Source of the DNA: Cordia subcordata
Lineage: Eukaryota; Streptophyta; Magnoliopsida; Boraginales; Cordiaceae
Length of the DNA: 64,000 bases
Reading direction: 5' to 3'
NCBI GenBank assembly: GCA_028554755.1
Contig: JAPTOF010000003.1
Span: forward strand, 25,894,001 to 25,958,000
Shown here: positions 58,789 through 64,000 of the stretch, in pieces
How the letters are laid out: each line of letters starts with the position of its first letter
How positions within the stretch are numbered: position 1 is the stretch's first letter
Notes under the pieces: generated by a model
The model's database searches: none
Told to the model about the DNA's origin: nothing
The model's input: only the letters and a program-made list of their open reading frames with translations
Made by a program: the position numbers and the translations under genes

Positions 58789-59660
58789 TAATAATAGACG
58801 AATTCTATAATTATACGCAAACAGTCGTTAAAAAATGATAAGCTGCTTATATTTCAATGTACACACGGGTTCAAAAGTATCCACCCACTTCTTTGTTGAG
58901 TGGAATTGAGGCAGTTGTACAGCTTATAATTTCAACGATATTAAATTCTCTTATCGAAACTGTCTAGATATCACCTACATCAGTTAACATTATTGCTAAC
59001 TTATCACATATAGGGTTTTAGGCATATCATTGCTTGTTTTTCAACCTTCATTTGAAAACAATTTAAAGGAAAGGCCAACACCTTAAAGGAGAAAACAATG
59101 GGAATATTCACGTTTTTTATAGACTAATCAAAACTTGCCCTTCCACATGGAATTTGGAAGAAACCGAAAGTGATGATCCATTATGTACTTTCTACTAGTC
59201 AAAGTTAAACCATCACACCGTGTCCATATTGGTTTTAATCTTGGATTGATTTTTTTTTTTTTAAGGAAAAATATTTTTTAAATATATATTTTTATAATAA
59301 TTATTCAGCTTGACTTTCTAAAAAAAATTAAAAATTTGAAAAAAAATATATTCAGAATTTTTAACTTTTCAAAAAAGTACTTTATTTTCAAAAATTATAA
59401 AAAAATATTTTTAGAAAAAGCTAATTTAAACGAGCCCTTTGTCACTCAATGGTAGGAAATAAATTCTAGTACCCATATATTGTATATACTATTTTTTGCG
59501 GACGATACATAGATGAATCAACACTTAGATAGTAGCTAATCTTGTAACTACTTATTGTACTTTTGTTCGATTATATCAATGAAATATTACTCTTTTTTAA
59601 AAGAGGGTAAATGGTAGTTTCTCATTTAGTCCAGATTAATGACTTAAATTGGAGACTTTA
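58789..59660. repeat. direct duplication, copy B
   Basis: Diverged partner of copy A in the same orientation, 348 bp further on. It carries its own MITE at about 59229-59437 at a site that is empty in copy A. Confidence 0.85.
59229..59437. mobile_element. Tourist-like MITE, copy 5, inside duplication B
   Basis: Right end, reversed, GGGCTCGTTTAAATTAG; the left end is decayed (CTTGGATTGATTTTT). A/T foldback as in the other copies. Confidence 0.6.
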
Positions 59661-60437
59661 GAGCCAGTTTTTTTTTTTTTTGGCAAGCTAAATTGACTTT
59701 TAAATTTTGATAGCCTGTTTAAAGGAAAAAATAGTGTTTAGTTTTGTATTTTAAAAGCTGGTTTTGATTAAAAGTCAACTGAGTTTTTGGATTTAACTTC
59801 TCCGTTTGCCATTTTAGCAATGGAGTTTTAAGACATCTTTTGAATGAAAATATTCTCTTTAATTTTTTATTATGTCAATAACCACCCTTCTTTTTCTTAT
59901 CCCTATTTTGTTTCATTAACATTCTTACCTTCTCATTATATTGTTATGACATTTGGTCTTATTTTTGCTATTACTCTTTTAAATTATAACTATAACTTTT
60001 TATAGAATTTTTTCAAACATGTAGAAATAAGAATAAAATAATATGTTATAACAAGCAAATAATATTAGTTTTAAAATATCTTTTTTCAGTAAATTAAGCG
60101 ACCAACAGTTATTTTCAAAAGAATATATAATATTCTTTTCTTGGCTGCCATATTTGGGCCATAACACGAATGTCGGGCTGGTGCATGATCCTTGGGTTGA
60201 AAATATATGGTCTCTTATTTCGCCAAAAAAGGATAACACAAATCAATCGGGCTAGTGGTTATAAGTACCGTGAGGCCCAATCTTCATGGCCCGGCCGGAT
60301 CGTCACTAACGACGCAGCAAATCCACAGGAGACAAACGACTCATTTTGCGAAGTCCGTCAATTCTATGTAGTCCGAAAACATTTGAGGCAGCCTGCAAAG
60401 CAATTGCATCACTTTTCCTAGCTAGTTGATAACTACA
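59661..60437 (+). promoter_or_regulatory. upstream region of the RING-H2 gene
   Basis: AT-rich until about 60150, then more balanced for about 280 bp before the start codon, consistent with promoter and leader. No clear TATA box was identified. Confidence 0.4.
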
Positions 60438-60959
60438 ATGGCAGATGATGGTACCTCAGGCCTCATACAAAACATAACCATCTGCCTAATCGCAGCCGCG
60501 ACAGCAGGCGTGATCGTCACTCTTTACCACTGCTTCACAGCAAGCCATGTCCGGGCCATGCTAGGCCTAGGCCACCGAGTTAACGCGCCTCGGCGTGCAA
60601 CATTTGCGCCGCACCAAGAGGCAACGCAAAGCAGCATAGAGACTTCAATTGCCGAGCTTATCCCATCTCACAAATACGAGAAGGGAAAAGGGTTGATTTA
60701 CGAAGATGATGATGGGATGTGCGCGGTTTGCTTATCTGAGTTCGAAGAGGGCGAAGATATACGTACTTTGCCCGAGTGCACGCACTCTTTCCATGCAGCT
60801 TGTATTGATATGTGGCTGTTTTCACATCCCAATTGCCCCGTGTGTCGCACTATTGCAACCCCTTCACCACGAATATTATTGCATCTGCTGGTTTCCAATT
60901 CATCCGGGCCGGCCACGCCGCTAGGCGATCATAACATCTCACCTCGTTCAAGAGTATAA
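60438..60959 (+). CDS. ATL-type RING-H2 E3 ubiquitin ligase
   Basis: An intronless gene of 173 residues, as usual for ATL genes. Order: short N-terminus, membrane helix about 10-32 ([20 protein letters not shown]), basic linker, a GLD-like motif (KGLIYED, about 84-90), then a complete RING-H2: C95, C98, C114, H116, H119, C122, C133, C136, with Trp126 in the E2-contact region. The first ATG of the frame after a TTG is at 60438 and gives [11 protein letters not shown] proteins are membrane E3s that pass ubiquitin from an E2 to targets, many in stress or hormone responses; the target here is unknown. All zinc ligands are present, so it should be active. Confidence 0.93.
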   Translation: MADDGTSGLIQNITICLIAAATAGVIVTLYHCFTASHVRAMLGLGHRVNAPRRATFAPHQEATQSSIETSIAELIPSHKYEKGKGLIYEDDDGMCAVCLSEFEEGEDIRTLPECTHSFHAACIDMWLFSHPNCPVCRTIATPSPRILLHLLVSNSSGPATPLGDHNISPRSRV

Positions 60960-61330
60960 ACGCCGAAGGTGTGACATACAGATCAGATGACCCTGTTTGC
61001 TTTCTTGTAACCATTTCTTTTCTATTCACACATGACCCTGTTCCGAAGAAATATGTAGAGTCCAAAACTCAAAAGTTACTGTGATTAATTTTCTTTCCCT
61101 TTGATCATCAGATGATGATTTTAATTTGGCCCAAACCTGTGTAATTATTGGTCCACATCTCTCTTGTGTAATTGTGTTTTTCTGTTTTGCACCGCGTAAA
61201 TGTTCATACATCTTATGCTCAATGATTAAGGATCCTCGCCTCATTATTAATCTCATATATTTATTTACTAGAACGGTTTCTTTGCAGATTAATTAAGTCA
61301 ATTGCAAGGGAAAATGACGCAATACTTTAA
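60960..61330 (+). other. 3' region of the RING-H2 gene
   Basis: Probable 3'UTR and terminator. The minus-strand ORFs here have no recognisable content. Confidence 0.45.
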
Positions 61331-61990
61331 AAGAGTTAAAAGTAATGTGTTTATGTATTGATATATTTGACTCTTGAGAAATTACAAGTTATAATACTCA
61401 CACTATTTATACGGTGCATCTTATTCATAAAGATCACAGCAAATAAAATAAAAAAAAATTAAATATCATTCGCAAAGATTAGATTTTATCCTCTATCATG
61501 CTCCCGCAAACCAAGTTGGATCTCATGCGGCAAGCGTGTCATGTAACTTGACAAAATGAACAATTGATAATCCTTTGGTCATAATATCAGCAAGTTGATC
61601 GACAAAAGTGACAAAACAAAATTGCAGTTGTAGCGTGTTTCTTAGTAAACCAAGAAAACAAATTAGGACCCATAAAAATATAATACCCACTAATGGTTCT
61701 TAATGTATTGTAGAATTGAGTCGACTATCAGCCGGCAGGACCACGTGAGACAATAGTTGCACTTACAAGAGTGTTAATTTGTTTTGAAGCTTAGAAACAA
61801 TATCTGACCGTCTTCAGATGGAACTAAAGATGGTGAAGCTCTCGTTGTTTGTAGGTGAAGCCGGGAATTGAATCAAATGAGACTAGCTTATCATAAAGAC
61901 GTGGAGGAAAAGCCCTTTTCTACTGAACAAAATAATTAAGTTCGAAAGAAGTAACAATCGTGGTCCATTGTGCTATACTGCTGCTATGAC
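61331..61990 (-). mobile_element. 3' end of a Ty1/copia element
   Basis: On the minus strand near 61510-61600 a frame reads DQLADIMTKGLSIVHFVKLH, the classic C-terminus of copia RNase H. Upstream sequence to about 61990 fits further RNase H with breaks. It is followed by a purine-rich GATAGAGGATAAAA (about 61482-61495) and an LTR-like start with TATAAATAGTGTGAG (about 61398-61412). The element is truncated at its 5' side and nonfunctional. It is a different family from the copia relic at 16-19.5 kb. Confidence 0.75.
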
Positions 61991-64000
61991 AAATCACACT
62001 AGGTTCAGTCATAACATGCACATTCACACATAAAAATTATGGAACGATAAAAAGTTTTCTGTGTTTTAGAGTTTGTTTGATTTAATTCTTAAGCACATGA
62101 AACTCATTTTTGTGAGATTAAATATCAACTTATTTTTAAAACAACTTTTATATAAAAGCTAGAACTACTCTATATTTTTCCTCAAAAAATATTTTTCTTC
62201 TTTTACACCATGTTAGAAACTACTTTTTTTTCCCCTCAAAAATATTACTCCATATTTTTAAAAATCTAACAATATATTCCTCAAAATAATTGGAAACTCA
62301 ACTTCTAAAATACAAGGTTAAACAATTTTTATTGAATAACACTTTGCAAACTCTACATTTAAAAGTTTTACAATAGAATTCTCGCAGTTAGGCCAAACAG
62401 AGGGTTAGTCACTTGTGAATTTAATTCACAAGCTCATATTTGAGAAATTCATTAAATAGAGTTATCACTTTATTCAAAAGTTTAACTTTTCTTTTTCTTT
62501 TTTTCCCCTTTATAAGTAAACAAGAACTTCATACTAATATCACAAATCAAACCGTACAAAAAGAGGGCATCAACAGTCAGTCCAACTTTGACCAAAATAC
62601 TAATATCAAAACTCCATTTTTTGCACAATGATCTATTGACAAAAGAATTTATAAACAGGATATTGGGGTATTTATATTTTATTAATACGCCCCTTTACGT
62701 GCAAATTTAATTAGATCAATGCATTACACGTGAGTTTTAATATTTTGAAATGGATCGCAATATGTTTTGATAGGTGATTTGACTCCAATACCATGTTTGA
62801 ATTACCCCATGATCTAAAAATTTAGGAAAGATATTGATATATTTATATATTAATGCTAATACAATATATAAGTGTGTAGAGGGAACATTGATGTGTATAT
62901 ATATTGTATTAACAATTACAAAAATATTAAATGGTATTACCGAGTTTAGAAATAAGTATTCTTTATCTTTAGAATTGGCGTGAAACTGAAATTGGATCAA
63001 TAAGACTCTATTTATTTGTAAAAAAATAGCTTGTTGAGGGAAAATGTATTCCTATGAAAATGTTTTTCTGAAAAATAGAATATTTTCTGGTGTTTGTTTG
63101 TCACAATGGGAAATATTTCTTTGTGTTTGTTATGAGACTTGAAAAACATTCTCAATAGAAAATTTTCATAAAGAATTATTATTTGAAGCATATTATTTTA
63201 AATTCAAAAATAAACACAAAACATAAAAATTAAAATTAAAATTAAAATTTAATTAAAATCAAAATAAAAAAATGAAAATAAAAATCAATTTTTTAATTTT
63301 TACTTTTTTATTTTTTTCAAGGGATTGGGGTATGAGTGGGGTGGGGGAAGGGTGGGCCTGTTGAAAGAGAAAAAGAGAGAGTTAGTGTATGGAAAATTCT
63401 TTTCCTTGGCCACCGAAAAATATTTTCCTCCTTTCATAACTAACATGTTGGGTTAACCGAAAAATATTTTCTAATTGATTTATGCTTCCGTACTACAAGA
63501 AAATATTTTTAGAGAAAATATTCTAAAAATATTTTCCAGCAAAGACAATACAACAAATATAAGACATCTTCAATATGCTTGTCTGATTTTGTTGGTACTG
63601 ATTGATATGAGTCTTGCCAGAATACTTGCAATTGCACACACCCGGTTTACATCCAATGCATCCACATGTTGTTGCACTTTCATTCAAAGTGTCAGTAGTG
63701 TTGAAAGCTGCTGCTTCTTCTTCTTCTTCTTCTGCTTCTTCTTCTTCTTCTTCTTCTTCTTCTTCTTCTTCTTCTTCGCTTTTTTCCTTTTATTTTTTTC
63801 ATTTCTGCTGTTTTCCATTTATCGATTTCTTCCAGTTCCTATTCTGTGATTTTAGCTGTTCTTTTTTCAAAAGGAAAAGTCGTATGTGATTTTGTGACGC
63901 TGATGATGAAAGATGGAGACCTCGCATTATCGCGTAGACGGGAAAAGATAAGATGGACCTATTGGGCCCAATAATCAATGATTGGACCAACTGTGCATGG
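61991..64000. other. AT-rich terminal stretch
   Basis: No gene recognised. 62070-62400 has weak inverted ends (GAGTTTGTTTGATTT / CCTCTGTTTGGCC reversed) and may be another old MITE. The last 110 bp are less AT-rich and may approach a gene beyond the window. Confidence 0.4.
63711..63778. repeat. (TTC)n microsatellite
   Basis: About 20 TTC units with one GC interruption. Poly-Ser or poly-Phe ORFs across it are artefacts. Confidence 0.96.

Noticed and set aside
63475..63889. ORFs rich in Ser or Phe
   Set aside because: They are produced by the TTC microsatellite. Flanking residues match no family and there is no gene structure.
1..64000. CRISPR arrays, bacterial operons, phage or defence islands
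   Set aside because: No regularly spaced identical repeats with unique spacers and no prokaryotic gene organisation. All genes are plant nuclear in type.

Overview
The window is nuclear DNA of a flowering plant, almost certainly a eudicot. Genes have GT-AG introns, leader introns, TATA boxes and wide AT-rich spacers filled with plant transposon relics (hAT-, CACTA- and Tourist-like MITEs, a SINE, Ty1/copia and Ty3-like LTR elements). Plant-type protein families (UDP-xylose synthase, CASP-like, ATL-type RING-H2, plant 6 kDa ATP synthase subunit) agree. I cannot name the species from sequence alone. No bacterial-style operon, CRISPR array or defence locus is present, and I found no new multi-gene system.

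Layout. 0.46-0.92 kb: decayed RNase H-type retroelement. 1.47-4.3 kb (+): mitochondrial ATP synthase 6 kDa subunit, split over three tiny coding exons. 5.78-10.2 kb (-): cytosolic-type UDP-glucuronate decarboxylase (UXS), 12 coding exons plus a leader intron and TATA box. 10.6-19.6 kb: transposon district, with a 529 bp hAT MITE with 8 bp target duplication, a deletion-derivative LTR retrotransposon with matching 5 bp target duplications, and a broken copia element on the minus strand. 20.1-22.2 kb (+): tRNA-His, then the 36-residue oligosaccharyltransferase subunit OST4 with tRNA-Arg(CCG) inside its leader intron. 22.7-28.6 kb (-): tail-anchored SEC14/CRAL-TRIO protein. 30.5-31.4 kb (-): CASP-like four-helix membrane protein. 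32.1-34.1 kb: microsatellite, SINE with 18 bp target duplication, probable hAT relic. 36.6-39.3 kb (-): UBC7-type ubiquitin-conjugating enzyme with a hAT-like MITE abutting its core promoter. 40.7 kb: CACTA MITE. 44.2 kb: tRNA-Pro(AGG). 46.85-49.7 kb (+): cytosolic HSP70 with heat-shock element and TATA box. 51.9-53.9 kb (-): HSP20-like-domain nuclear-type protein. 56.6-59.7 kb: a diverged direct duplication whose two copies carry different MITE insertions. 60.4-61.0 kb (+): ATL-type RING-H2 E3 ligase. 61.3-62.0 kb: 3' end of a copia element. 63.7 kb: TTC microsatellite.

The genes are ordinary, independently transcribed housekeeping or stress genes. Several act in protein quality control or ubiquitination (OST4, UBC7, HSP70, HSP20-like, RING-H2), but nothing in the sequence suggests coordinated function. 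The value of the window lies in two microprotein genes that an ORF scan misses, in the tRNA/OST4 arrangement, and in a well-preserved record of small transposons with readable target-site duplications. Exon coordinates were derived by reading splice signals and checking that reading phase is kept; leader exons, transcript ends and transposon borders without target duplications are approximate.
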